Below are positions 1 through 8,079 of a stretch of DNA of 64,000 nucleotides, in pieces. Below the pieces are notes generated by a model, which saw nothing but the letters and a program-made list of their open reading frames with translations, searched no databases and was not told where the DNA came from. The DNA is from Anaeroglomus sp040306945 (GTDB lineage: Bacteria; Planctomycetota; Phycisphaerae; Sedimentisphaerales; Anaerohalosphaeraceae), in assembly GCA_040306945.1 (NCBI GenBank), contig JAWRKM010000003.1, forward strand, positions 102,791 through 166,790, in the 5' to 3' direction. Made by a program: the position numbers and the translations under genes. Each line of letters starts with the position of its first letter. Positions within the stretch are counted from its first letter, which is position 1.

Positions 1-69
1 GATTTTCACATGTTCCCCTTCTCCGCTGGTAACATCCACAACCGCTCCCAATACAGGTAATAAATTCAT
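1..69 (-). CDS. Partial gene, 5' end only, unknown function
   Basis: An ATG at 67-69 on the minus strand opens a reading frame that leaves the window. Only 23 residues are visible (starting MNLLPVLGAVVDVTSGEGEH). An AAGGA ribosome site lies about seven bases upstream of the ATG, so the start is credible. The gene is divergent from the sigma-factor gene. Too little is present to assign a family. Confidence 0.5.
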   Translation of the reverse strand, partial: MNLLPVLGAVVDVTSGEGEHVKI

Positions 70-113
70 ACGATAATCCTTTCCAGTGTTTATTAATTGT
101 TTAGGGTTTCCTG

Positions 114-119
114 TATAAT
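114..119 (+). promoter_or_regulatory. Candidate -10 box (TATAAT) for the sigma-factor operon
   Basis: A perfect TATAAT lies 34 bases before the first possible start of the sigma gene. No good TTGACA-like -35 is visible at 16-18 bp, so this may be an activator-dependent or chance match. Confidence 0.35.
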
Positions 120-152
120 AAGTCAGACGAAATCGGACCAGGTTTCAATATT

Positions 153-782
153 TTGAAACTTTTATGTAGGTTGATCCGACTTACCCAGAAACGGAAAACA
201 GGATTGGGAAAGCAACTGGAAAACGATAAACACAGCATTTGTATTGCCTCGCTCAAGGCCGGCGACAGCCGGATGTTTACGCGATTTGTCCGGGAATTCC
301 AGGATATGGTCTTTGCCTGCTGCAGAATGATGGGACTGTCGGAGCTGGATACCGAAGATGCTGCATCGGAAACGTTTCTGGCGGCATGGCAGTCAATTGG
401 AAAATTCAATGAAAAAAGCAAGCTGAGCAGTTGGCTATGGTCGATTGCCTACCATAAAGCCGTTGACTATCGCAGGAAAAAATCGTCCGGCAAAGCCCTG
501 GATGAAACCATTGACACCATCCCCACGCCCCAAACAACCTCGCCTGAGGGCCTCGAAAACATGGAACAGCAGCAGCGTTTATGGGCTGCCGTACAACAGC
601 TTCCTATTCCGCAGGCAGCGGCCATTGTGCTGTATTACCGCGAGAGTAAATCCATCGACGAGATTGCACACATTCTGGAAATGCCGGAAAACACGGTTAA
701 AACACATTTGCACCGGGGACGTAAAGAATTGTATAATCAACTGCACACAGTCTGGGAAAACGACTATGTCAAAAAATATTGA
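153..782 (+). CDS. ECF-type RNA polymerase sigma factor
   Basis: Alternative sigma factor of the sigma-70 ECF class, which directs RNA polymerase to a small set of promoters. Region 2 is seen at about residues 40-110 (acidic DTEDAASETFLAAW, then LSSWLWSIAYHKAVDYRRKK). Region 4 is at about 145-200 with the helix-turn-helix SIDEIAHILEMPENTVKTHL. There is no region 3, as expected for ECF factors. The start is uncertain: 153 is a TTG, and an in-frame TTG at 204 would remove 17 poorly conserved residues. The stop overlaps the start of the following membrane-protein gene by 17 bases, an arrangement typical of a sigma factor translated together with its anti-sigma partner. Its target promoters cannot be told from the sequence. 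Confidence 0.9.
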   Translation: MKLLCRLIRLTQKRKTGLGKQLENDKHSICIASLKAGDSRMFTRFVREFQDMVFACCRMMGLSELDTEDAASETFLAAWQSIGKFNEKSKLSSWLWSIAYHKAVDYRRKKSSGKALDETIDTIPTPQTTSPEGLENMEQQQRLWAAVQQLPIPQAAAIVLYYRESKSIDEIAHILEMPENTVKTHLHRGRKELYNQLHTVWENDYVKKY

Positions 783-1152
783 TAATGAAGAACAGTTCGA
801 TTTGTGGCTATCTACAAATCTGAAGATATCCGCCCACAGCAATCCTGCTTTTACACGAAAAGTGGTTCAGGAGATGGAGCGGCTTAAGGCCGAAAAGATG
901 CTGCGTCAAGTCATTCTGCAGGAACGACTTATGGGAGGCCTGCTCGTGCTGGCACTGTTGACCGCAATAGGACTTCTATGCTGCCCGCCTGTTTTGCGAG
1001 GGTTTTATACATTACTTGAAATAGTAATAATCTCAGCTATTCACGGTCTGTTAAATCCATCTCCTCCTATTGTCGTATTAACGGCTCTTGTATTGCTATT
1101 TACAGTGTCGGCAATGAAGTCTTTATGGAATACCGTCATTGCTGAATCATAA
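766..1152 (+). CDS. Small membrane protein, probable anti-sigma factor
   Basis: 128 residues. The N-terminal ~60 residues are charged and probably cytoplasmic. Two hydrophobic segments follow, at about residues 62-85 and 100-120. The gene overlaps the end of the ECF sigma gene in another frame, which suggests translational coupling. Position, size and topology fit an anti-sigma factor that holds the sigma factor at the membrane. I do not see the HxxxCxxC motif of zinc anti-sigma factors, and similarity to a named family is not evident. The function is therefore inferred from context alone. Confidence 0.6.
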   Translation: MSKNIDNEEQFDLWLSTNLKISAHSNPAFTRKVVQEMERLKAEKMLRQVILQERLMGGLLVLALLTAIGLLCCPPVLRGFYTLLEIVIISAIHGLLNPSPPIVVLTALVLLFTVSAMKSLWNTVIAES

Positions 1153-1314
1153 TTTTTTATTTTCATGGGGCGCATAAGCGAATAAATAAAAAAGAGTTAT
1201 CGAAATAATCATATTTTTCTTTCCTTCCTGTACGGTTTTTGTTAGGATTTTTTAATGGTTTTGCCGATAGACTATTGAGTCGATGGATGGGCGATGTAGA
1301 AGAAAGGTAAAACC

Positions 1315-1809
1315 ATGGAATGGAACCGTTTTAAGCAGCAGCCGCCTTTATTCAAGCTGGGACCGGGCGGAGAATTCAGTTATGAGATTGTCGAGAATAA
1401 GGTAAAACCGGTGTCGGAAACCGTATCGAATCCATTATTAAAAGTGCTCGAAATCATCGCCGATCTGGTTGGCGGGTCAATCCAGCCGGAACTGCTGATG
1501 GATAATACTCTTGCAAATTCAAGTATTCCAGCACAACCTGTATCCGAGGCGGAGAAAGCCACACATGAAAACAGATCCCAATCCAGTCATCATCACACCC
1601 AGGCAGTTGGCAGTCCTTCAGGAAATCGAACGCTTTCAGGTCAGGCACTGTTATTCGCCGACGATGGACGAACTGGCAGACATGCTGGACGTAAGCCGTC
1701 CAACGGTATACGAGCATATCGTCGCACTGCGCGAAAAAAATCTGGTAGAGCAATCCAGCGGCAAGGCTCGCTCTTTAGTTCTTACGCAAAAGGCAAAAAG
1801 ACTGCTTGA
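1315..1809 (+). CDS. Hypothetical protein overlapping lexA
   Basis: 164-codon frame with a good ribosome site (AGAAAGG about six bases before the ATG). The first ~83 residues look like real protein (MEWNRFKQQPPLFKLG..., then LLKVLEIIADLVGG). The remaining half reads through the first 245 bases of lexA in another frame, and its composition (Arg/Ser/Gly-rich) looks like shadow translation. Either this is a true gene with a long overlap, or a frameshift near 1500-1565 has separated a short gene, or an N-terminal extension of LexA, from its proper end. No family recognised. Co-transcription with lexA is likely. Confidence 0.4.
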   Translation: MEWNRFKQQPPLFKLGPGGEFSYEIVENKVKPVSETVSNPLLKVLEIIADLVGGSIQPELLMDNTLANSSIPAQPVSEAEKATHENRSQSSHHHTQAVGSPSGNRTLSGQALLFADDGRTGRHAGRKPSNGIRAYRRTARKKSGRAIQRQGSLFSSYAKGKKTA

Positions 1810-2215
1810 ACAGATTGAATCGTCGCAGACCGAACAGCAGCAGGCAGAGGTTCTGCCAATGCTGGGGTATGTCAGTGCCGGCTATGGGATTGAGGCCATT
1901 GAAAACCAACAGCCCTTCGGGATTTCAGAGATTTTTGGCAATCACGGCAGTTTATTTGTCCTGCAGGTCCGAGGCAATAGTATGGTTAATGCGGGTATTC
2001 TTGACGGCGATTATATCATCTGCAAACACGCCCGGACTGCAGAAAACGGCCAATTAGTTATCGCCCTGCTGGATGAACAAAACGCCACGGTCAAACGGTT
2101 CTTCAAAGATAAGCAGAATATCCGTCTGATGCCGGAAAACGATGCTTTCACTCCGATTTTGTCCAAAGACTGTCAGGTTCAGGCCATTGTGGTAGGATTG
2201 GTTCGGCGATTTTAA
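1565..2215 (+). CDS. lexA: LexA repressor (S24 autoprotease)
   Basis: 216 residues from the chosen ATG, which follows a GGAG site. Longer in-frame starts (1511) add an unconserved leader. The N-terminal winged helix, about residues 8-65, contains the recognition-helix region DVSRPTVYEHI. The C-terminal S24 protease domain has the Ala105-Gly106 cleavage bond (VSAGYG), catalytic Ser139 (RGNSM) and Lys177 (TVKRF). The expected role is repression of the SOS DNA-repair regulon, relieved by RecA-stimulated self-cleavage. No classical LexA box (Escherichia or Bacillus type) is obvious upstream, so the operator in this organism is unknown. Its stop codon overlaps that of the convergent aldolase gene. 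Confidence 0.9.
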   Translation: MKTDPNPVIITPRQLAVLQEIERFQVRHCYSPTMDELADMLDVSRPTVYEHIVALREKNLVEQSSGKARSLVLTQKAKRLLEQIESSQTEQQQAEVLPMLGYVSAGYGIEAIENQQPFGISEIFGNHGSLFVLQVRGNSMVNAGILDGDYIICKHARTAENGQLVIALLDEQNATVKRFFKDKQNIRLMPENDAFTPILSKDCQVQAIVVGLVRRF

Positions 2216-2889
2216 TTTGTCTGGCGTATTTGGCGGATCAGGGACAGGGTTTCCCGGACATTTTTGGTCAGTTGGGCAAAATCGCCTGCCGCCACAATCT
2301 GGCTGGTAATCAGGTTGGAGCCCACACCGACGCAGGCCACGCCGGCCTTAAACCAGGCGGCCAGGTTTTCCTGGGTGGGATCCACGCCGCCGGTGGGCAT
2401 GATTTCCGTCCACGGACAAGGCCCCTTGACGGCCTTGACGAAGGCCGGGCCGCCGACTTCCTTGCCCGGAAAGACCTTGCAGATTTCCACGCCAAGCATC
2501 TCGGCCCGGTGAATCTCAGTTGCAGAAGCACAGCCGGGCAGATAGGGCACCTTGCGGCTGTTACACACTTTAGCTGTATCTTCATCCAACAGCGGCCCGA
2601 CGACAAAATCCGCCCCGGCGTTGATATACATCGCCGCCGTCGGCGCATCGCAGATCGAGCCGACCCCCAGAATAATCTCCGGACGATGCACATCACGACG
2701 TTCAGTCAGCTTATTGAAGACATTGATCGCCCTGTCGCCGCGATTGGTGAATTCCACCAGCATTGCCCCGCCATCGGCACAGGCACAGGTGATTTTCCAT
2801 GCGGTGTCCACATCGGAATGATAAAACACCGGCACAAGGCCAATTTCTTTCATTGCACACAATACCTTCAAGCGGTTATGATGAGCCAT
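2212..2889 (-). CDS. eda: KDPG aldolase (2-dehydro-3-deoxy-6-phosphogluconate aldolase)
   Basis: Class I aldolase of the KDPG/KHG family, 225 residues. It splits 2-keto-3-deoxy-6-phosphogluconate into pyruvate and glyceraldehyde-3-phosphate. The catalytic Glu46 lies in VEFTNRG and the Schiff-base Lys138 in EICKVFPG; PTGGV near residue 175 is the phosphate-binding loop. It is the last gene of the uronate operon and supplies the final step after KdgK. The start ATG at 2889 follows an AGGAG-like site. It converges on lexA with overlapping stop codons, so no terminator separates the two. Confidence 0.95.
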   Translation of the reverse strand: MAHHNRLKVLCAMKEIGLVPVFYHSDVDTAWKITCACADGGAMLVEFTNRGDRAINVFNKLTERRDVHRPEIILGVGSICDAPTAAMYINAGADFVVGPLLDEDTAKVCNSRKVPYLPGCASATEIHRAEMLGVEICKVFPGKEVGGPAFVKAVKGPCPWTEIMPTGGVDPTQENLAAWFKAGVACVGVGSNLITSQIVAAGDFAQLTKNVRETLSLIRQIRQTN

Positions 2890-2933
2890 TTAGAATCTCC
2901 TCACATAGTATCTCTGACAAATGGGTTCTCTGA

Positions 2934-4148
2934 TTAGTTACTCTTGCCGGATTCGAGCCGCTCCCATTCGAGGGCAGCCAGGATAAACGGGCCTATCGCC
3001 TTGGGATCGTTGTCGCGTACCGGTTCACCGATATAGTATTCGTACGACCCGTCGCGGTAGGGTGTCCCGCCCAGGCCGGCCACCGCACAGCACTGATGGA
3101 TACTGACCAGGCCATCCGAGTCTTCGGTAATCAGATGTTTTAAGATGCCCTGATATCCTTTGCGGGCGACGGCAAGATATTTCTTGCCGACAGCATTCAC
3201 ACGCACAGCCTTGGTCATCGCATAGACAAACATTGACGACGCTGAAGCCTCCAGGTAATTGCCCTGCCGGCCCCCCTGATCCACCACCTGATACCACAGG
3301 CCCGTCTGCAAATCCTGGTACTTTGTTAACGCTGTAAACAATCGGTCCAGAATCGCCGTCAGCTCAGGACGGCGAGGATAAGATGCAGGCATATATTCCA
3401 GCACATCCACTAACGCCATTGCATACCAGCCCATCCCCCGCCCCCAAAAATTCGGAGACTGGCCCGTCTGGGGATTGGCCCAGCGCTGGGCGCGTCCTTC
3501 GTCCCAAGCGTGATACAGCAGGCCGGTTTTTGCATCGCGGGCGTGTTTTTCCATCAAAACAAACTGGTTGGCCACATCATCCAGCAATTGCGACTCTTTA
3601 TATTCCACGGCATAGCGGGCCAGGAAAGGGGAACCCATATACAGACCATCCAGCCACATCTGATGAGGATAACGCTGCTTGTGCCAGAAGCCGCCTTCAG
3701 TCGTACGCGGATGGACTTTCATCTGCTCTCGCAGGGTCTGGATTGCCTGACGGTATTTGTCTTTGCCGGTATATTGATATACATCAAACAGCGTCATGCC
3801 AGGATTAATCTGATCAATGTTATAATCCTTCATCGAGTACGTCAGGATTGTTCCATCCTCCTGAATCAGGGCATCGTAATAGCGTTCGATATAGGCCGGA
3901 ATCGCCGGGTCTTTTGTGCTCAGATAGCTCTGCCACATCGCCTTATAGACCGTCCCGTAGGTATAGCTCCATTTGGGCTTGGAAGCAAAGTCCAGCGACC
4001 AGATATCCGCATTACGTTTCATCACCGTCTGAGTCATTTTGACAGACCATGGCTCGGACGAGACCCTGGGAGCCGTAGAAGCACATCCGGCCATCACGAT
4101 ACTGACCCATCCCAGCACAATCAGATCATATGTCCTGACTGAATTCAT
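2934..4148 (-). CDS. GH105 unsaturated rhamnogalacturonyl hydrolase, lipoprotein
   Basis: 404 residues. The family (YteR/YesR-like, alpha6/alpha6 barrel) hydrates the terminal unsaturated galacturonate of pectin oligosaccharides left by polysaccharide lyases. Family landmarks are seen: QMWLDGLYMG with the probable catalytic Asp, and FWGRGMGWYAMAL in the barrel. The start at 4148 follows AAAGGG; an upstream in-frame start (4205) has no such site. A short signal peptide ends in a lipobox (IVMAGC), which places the enzyme on a periplasmic membrane face. It lies between kdgK and eda in the uronate operon and is one of three GH105-type enzymes here, so each may prefer different oligosaccharides. 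Confidence 0.88.
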   Translation of the reverse strand: MNSVRTYDLIVLGWVSIVMAGCASTAPRVSSEPWSVKMTQTVMKRNADIWSLDFASKPKWSYTYGTVYKAMWQSYLSTKDPAIPAYIERYYDALIQEDGTILTYSMKDYNIDQINPGMTLFDVYQYTGKDKYRQAIQTLREQMKVHPRTTEGGFWHKQRYPHQMWLDGLYMGSPFLARYAVEYKESQLLDDVANQFVLMEKHARDAKTGLLYHAWDEGRAQRWANPQTGQSPNFWGRGMGWYAMALVDVLEYMPASYPRRPELTAILDRLFTALTKYQDLQTGLWYQVVDQGGRQGNYLEASASSMFVYAMTKAVRVNAVGKKYLAVARKGYQGILKHLITEDSDGLVSIHQCCAVAGLGGTPYRDGSYEYYIGEPVRDNDPKAIGPFILAALEWERLESGKSN

Positions 4149-4231
4149 GCTATACCCTTTCCGTATCAGAGCATCTATTAAGGTTCCCTTCAATCCTGTC
4201 ATCACGCCGCATCTGTCTTGATTGTTGTACC

Positions 4232-5332
4232 TTAGCGGGCAATCCTGGCGGTTGCACCTTTCATCACTGCTTCGACTTCCTTTAAGGTAGCCATGGAGGT
4301 ATCGCCGGGCGTGGTCATCGCCAGCGCACCGTGGGCAGCCCCGTAATTGACAGCCTGTTCAGGGGACTTGCCTTCCATAAAACCATAAATCAGCCCGGAG
4401 GCAAAGCTGTCTCCCCCGCCGACCCGGTCGTAGATTTCCAGATCCGTCCGCAGCAGAGCTTCATAAAACTTGCCATCGATATACAAAATCGCCCCCCAGT
4501 CATTTCGACTGGCGGTTTTAGCATTGCGCAGGGTGGTTGCGACGGCCTTAAAATTAGGAAACTGGGCAACCGCTTTCTGTATCATTTTTTTAAAATTGGA
4601 TGAGTCGAGATTAGAACAATGTTCATCCAGACCCTCGACTTCAAAGCCTAAAGCCGCAGTAAAATCTTCTTCATTCCCGATCATCACATCGACGTATTTG
4701 GCGATTTCCCGGTTGACTTGACGGGCCTTGTCCTGGCCGCCGATGTCTTTCCACAGCGAGGCACGATAATTCAGATCATAAGAGACCACCGTGCCGTATT
4801 GTTTGGCAATCGAAACGGCTTCAATGATGGCGTCGGGGGTGGTTTCTGAAAGGGCCGCAAAAATCCCGCCGGTATGCAGCCAGCGGACACCATCCTGACC
4901 GAAAATTTTTTCCCAGTCAAAGTCGCCCTTTTTAATCTGCGAAGCGGCACTGTTGGCTCGGTCGGAACAGCCTACTGCGGCACGAACCCCAAAACCACGT
5001 TCGGTGAAGTTCAGCCCCACACGGGATTTTCTGCCGATACCGTCAAAGGGAACCCAGCGGATGTATTCGGTGCTGACGCCGCCCTGAAAGATAAAATCCT
5101 CCAGCAGCCTGCCGATGGAATTATCCACAATCGCCGTCGCTACTGCAGCCCGCTTGCCAAAGCAGCGTTTCAAGCCGCGAGCCACATTGTATTCGCCGCC
5201 GCCTTCCCACACACGAAACATCCGCGTTGTATGAATCCGTTCCGAGCCCGGGTCCAGACGCAGCATTATCTCACCCAGAGACAGGATATCATATTTGCAT
5301 TCCGATTGCTGTCTGAGCTTTAAGCCATTCAT
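4232..5332 (-). CDS. kdgK: PfkB-family sugar kinase, probable 2-keto-3-deoxygluconate kinase
   Basis: 366 residues. The ribokinase fold begins at YDILSLGEIMLRL (about residue 14). The ATP/anion-hole signature DRVGGGDSF (302-310) contains the probable catalytic base Asp308. The family covers several sugar acids, but the flanking kduI, kduD and eda make KDG the likely substrate, phosphorylated to KDPG with ATP. Slightly longer than usual (about 310-340 residues) because of an N-terminal leader of about 13 residues. The gene is three bases from the upstream GH105 gene, so the two are clearly co-transcribed. Confidence 0.88.
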   Translation of the reverse strand: MNGLKLRQQSECKYDILSLGEIMLRLDPGSERIHTTRMFRVWEGGGEYNVARGLKRCFGKRAAVATAIVDNSIGRLLEDFIFQGGVSTEYIRWVPFDGIGRKSRVGLNFTERGFGVRAAVGCSDRANSAASQIKKGDFDWEKIFGQDGVRWLHTGGIFAALSETTPDAIIEAVSIAKQYGTVVSYDLNYRASLWKDIGGQDKARQVNREIAKYVDVMIGNEEDFTAALGFEVEGLDEHCSNLDSSNFKKMIQKAVAQFPNFKAVATTLRNAKTASRNDWGAILYIDGKFYEALLRTDLEIYDRVGGGDSFASGLIYGFMEGKSPEQAVNYGAAHGALAMTTPGDTSMATLKEVEAVMKGATARIAR

Positions 5333-5335
5333 GAT

Positions 5336-6433
5336 TTACCCCTTGCGTTCCTGCTGAAGACGTTCACTAATCAACCATAACACCGGCGCCTGACCGTGAA
5401 AATCTCCCAGCAGACGCGGTCGGTTCAGATAAAATTCAATATCATCTTCCTGTCCTGTACCGGCACACACATCCCGCACGTTGCCTTTGCGATCCACATG
5501 AGCACACAGGGCCTCCGTCGCCTTGTCCACAGCAGCCTGGTATTCACGTCCCAGCCAGCCGTGATGGATTCCAATCGACATGGCATACGCAAACATTGCG
5601 GTACAGGAGCTTTCCGTCCAGGCATAGGGGTAGTCAATCAGCTGCCGCCACATGCCGTTATCCGATTGGCAGGCAAGCAATTGAGCCATCATTTTCTTAT
5701 AACTGGCCATGATTTCGTGCCGATACGGATTATCACTGGGCAGCGAGGACAGCACTTCGGCCATGGAAGATGCAACCCAGCCATTGCCCCGGCCCCAGTG
5801 ATAGGGATATTTCGGTCCATGGTAAAACAGGCCGTTGGGCTGCTGAAGCTTGCGCAGATAAGAGACAAGCTGCAGTGCGGCACGATTGGCATATGTGATA
5901 TCCCGTGTGGCACGATAGGCCTGAATCTGCAGCATCCCCACCATATACATATCATCAATCCACCACCGCGTCTGCGAGGTCAAACCCTCCGGCAGCGGAT
6001 TGTCCCATTGCCTGTCGGCAAAACTCAAGCCTGCGTCAAGATACCGTTTATCCCCGCCGACCAGATAAATCTGCAGCGGAACAATCCCCATCACACTGTG
6101 ATCCACGTGAGGGGTACGAGAAAACAAGACCTTGTCATCTTTCTCATTGAGAAAGCCTTCATAGCGGGCAATAAGCCGTTTGAGCATCTCCTGATCGCCG
6201 ACTGTTTGAGCAAAACGAAGCGCCCCCACCGCGGTACAGGCCTCGGCATAATGTAATCCTTTGCGATTGTCCTTATTGCCGTAAAGCATGTAGGAACGCC
6301 CCAGCAGATTTTCGACCACGCGGGCGCCGGTCTGACGCAGATCGCACGGACTGGATGAGCGAGATTTCATACTGGTCGCACAGGAAGCCGTTATGAGTGC
6401 CACGATAATGAGCAGTACAGTCTTTTTCTTCAT
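5336..6433 (-). CDS. GH105/GH88-like unsaturated glycuronyl hydrolase, lipoprotein
   Basis: 365 residues. The start is taken at the ATG at 6433, nine bases after AGGA. A TTG nine bases further upstream abuts the ribosome site and is unlikely. A signal peptide with lipobox LITASC anchors it to a membrane. The alpha6/alpha6-barrel landmarks are RWWIDDMYMVGML (probable catalytic Asp) and HWGRGNGWVASSM. It most resembles the YesR/YteR side of GH105 rather than GH88, but I cannot separate the two with certainty. It should release the unsaturated uronate that KduI and KduD process, and it sits between kduD and kdgK. Confidence 0.85.
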   Translation of the reverse strand: MKKKTVLLIIVALITASCATSMKSRSSSPCDLRQTGARVVENLLGRSYMLYGNKDNRKGLHYAEACTAVGALRFAQTVGDQEMLKRLIARYEGFLNEKDDKVLFSRTPHVDHSVMGIVPLQIYLVGGDKRYLDAGLSFADRQWDNPLPEGLTSQTRWWIDDMYMVGMLQIQAYRATRDITYANRAALQLVSYLRKLQQPNGLFYHGPKYPYHWGRGNGWVASSMAEVLSSLPSDNPYRHEIMASYKKMMAQLLACQSDNGMWRQLIDYPYAWTESSCTAMFAYAMSIGIHHGWLGREYQAAVDKATEALCAHVDRKGNVRDVCAGTGQEDDIEFYLNRPRLLGDFHGQAPVLWLISERLQQERKG

Positions 6434-6461
6434 GGGTCGCAATCCTCTCTTGATTTATAAT

Positions 6462-7223
6462 TTATCGTGCCAGCCAGCCGCCATCGACAGCCACCGTATA
6501 ACCATTCATATAATCCGACGCCGGTGAGGCAAGAAAGACCGCAATCCCTTTCAGGTCGTCGGGAGTTCCCCACCGCCCCGCCGGAATACGGTCCAGAATC
6601 GCCTTGTTGCGGACTTCATCCTCACGCAGCGCCTTGGTGTTATCGGTAGCCATATAGCCCGGAGCGATAGCATTGGTATTGATTTTATACTTGGCCAGTT
6701 CGCAGGCCATCAGGCGGGTCAGGCCCATAATGGCACTTTTAGACGATGTATAAGACGGCACAAGAATGCCGCCCTGAAAGCTGAGCATTGAGGCGGTGTT
6801 GATAATTTTGCCGCCGCGACCCTGCTGAATCATCTGCTTGACTACGGCCTGACTGAGAAAAAATACCCCGCGAATGTTGAGATTCATCACATCATCCCAG
6901 TCTTTTTCGGTAAATTCCGTAAACGGTGCCCGGCGGATAATGCCGGCATTGTTGAACAGAATATCAATCCCGCCCAGTTTTTCAACAGTCACCCTGACAA
7001 TCATATCCACACTGTCTTTTTTGGTCAAATCCGCAGTGATAGTAACGCAGCGACGGCCCAGCTTTTCAATCTGTTCTTTTGTTTCGCTCATATTCAACAC
7101 GTCTACCACAGCGACATCCGCTCCCGCTTCAGCCAGGGCCAGAGCCATTGCCTGTCCGAGCCCGCGAGCAGCGCCGGTTACAATTGCGGATTTGCCATCG
7201 AGTTTAAATTGATCCAGAATCAT
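6462..7223 (-). CDS. kduD: 2-dehydro-3-deoxy-D-gluconate 5-dehydrogenase (KduD), SDR family
   Basis: 253 residues, usual length for KduD. Classical short-chain dehydrogenase. The cofactor motif TGAARGLG is at 16-23, NNAG is near 91, and the catalytic Ser145, Tyr158 and Lys162 are in place. The C-terminus GYTVAVDGGWLAR is typical of KduD. It reduces 2,5-diketo-3-deoxygluconate to 2-keto-3-deoxygluconate with NAD(P)H in the cytoplasm. It directly follows kduI (12-base gap), whose product is its substrate. Confidence 0.93.
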   Translation of the reverse strand: MILDQFKLDGKSAIVTGAARGLGQAMALALAEAGADVAVVDVLNMSETKEQIEKLGRRCVTITADLTKKDSVDMIVRVTVEKLGGIDILFNNAGIIRRAPFTEFTEKDWDDVMNLNIRGVFFLSQAVVKQMIQQGRGGKIINTASMLSFQGGILVPSYTSSKSAIMGLTRLMACELAKYKINTNAIAPGYMATDNTKALREDEVRNKAILDRIPAGRWGTPDDLKGIAVFLASPASDYMNGYTVAVDGGWLAR

Positions 7224-7235
7224 CTGTTCACCTCG

Positions 7236-8066
7236 CTATCTAATATCTGCAATGGAAATGCCATCCATATCATCAAACGTCTGATTTTCGCCGCCCATCG
7301 CCCAACAGAACGAATAGGCCTGGGTCCCCACGCCGGAATGAATCGACCAGCTCGGCGAAATGACTACCTGCCTGGGAGCCACCACGATATGACGCGTCTG
7401 GTCGGCCTTGCCCATCAGGTGAAAGACCCGAGCTGTATCAGGAAAATCAAAGTACATATAAACTTCCATCCTCCGTTCATGGGTATGCGGCGGCATCGTG
7501 TTCCAGACACAGCCTTCGGCCAGTTCAGTAAAGCCCATCACCAGCTGGCAGCTTTTGACCCCATCGGGATGGATGTATTTATAAATGGTCCGCTTGTTAG
7601 CCTGCGGAATACTGCCCAGCGGCACCGCAGCGGCCTGGGCCTTGACGATATGGGTCGTGGGATAGGCGGCATGGGCCGGATAGCTGACTAAATAATACTG
7701 AGCCGGCCGTTTGGGGTCCTGACTCTCAAAAACAATGCTCTGCGATCCGCGGCCAATATATAAACCATCACGATTGGCCATTTCATAACGTTTCCCGTCC
7801 ACCGTGACGGTTCCGGCCTGGCCGATATTCAGAATCCCCAGTTCGCGGCGCTGGCAAAAATACTCCGCCCGCAGTTGACCGGCGCTGGTCAGAGGCAGCG
7901 GCTGCTCCATCGGAACGGCCGAGCCGACAATCACGCGGTCAATATCTATATATATCATCTCGATCGTATCCGGCACAAACAGCGACTCCACCAGAAAATG
8001 ATGACGGGTTTCCTGTGTGGTCATCCGTTCAAAACGAATCGGATCCGGACTATAACGTACTTCCAT
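7236..8066 (-). CDS. kduI: 5-keto-4-deoxyuronate isomerase (KduI)
   Basis: 276 residues, full length. Cupin-fold metal enzyme that isomerises 4-deoxy-L-threo-5-hexosulose uronate (the spontaneous product of unsaturated galacturonate) to 2,5-diketo-3-deoxygluconate. The zinc site is visible: His194 and His196 (MPPHTHERRMEVY), Glu201, and His243 in SIHSGVG, matching the spacing in the Escherichia coli enzyme. It lies upstream of kduD in the same operon. Confidence 0.95.
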   Translation of the reverse strand: MEVRYSPDPIRFERMTTQETRHHFLVESLFVPDTIEMIYIDIDRVIVGSAVPMEQPLPLTSAGQLRAEYFCQRRELGILNIGQAGTVTVDGKRYEMANRDGLYIGRGSQSIVFESQDPKRPAQYYLVSYPAHAAYPTTHIVKAQAAAVPLGSIPQANKRTIYKYIHPDGVKSCQLVMGFTELAEGCVWNTMPPHTHERRMEVYMYFDFPDTARVFHLMGKADQTRHIVVAPRQVVISPSWSIHSGVGTQAYSFCWAMGGENQTFDDMDGISIADIR

Positions 8067-8079
8067 AATTCACACTTCC

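Noticed and set aside
1153..1314. A LexA operator or Pho-like box upstream of the lexA unit
   Set aside because: No CTGT-N8-ACAG or GAAC-N4-GTTC palindrome. GTTAG followed by TTAAT at 11 bp occurs only once and probably by chance.
2230..2937. Long open frame opposite eda, and similar frames opposite purH, hyfB and nuoCD-like genes
   Set aside because: They lie fully antisense to clearly identified genes and have His/Arg/Gly-rich shadow composition.
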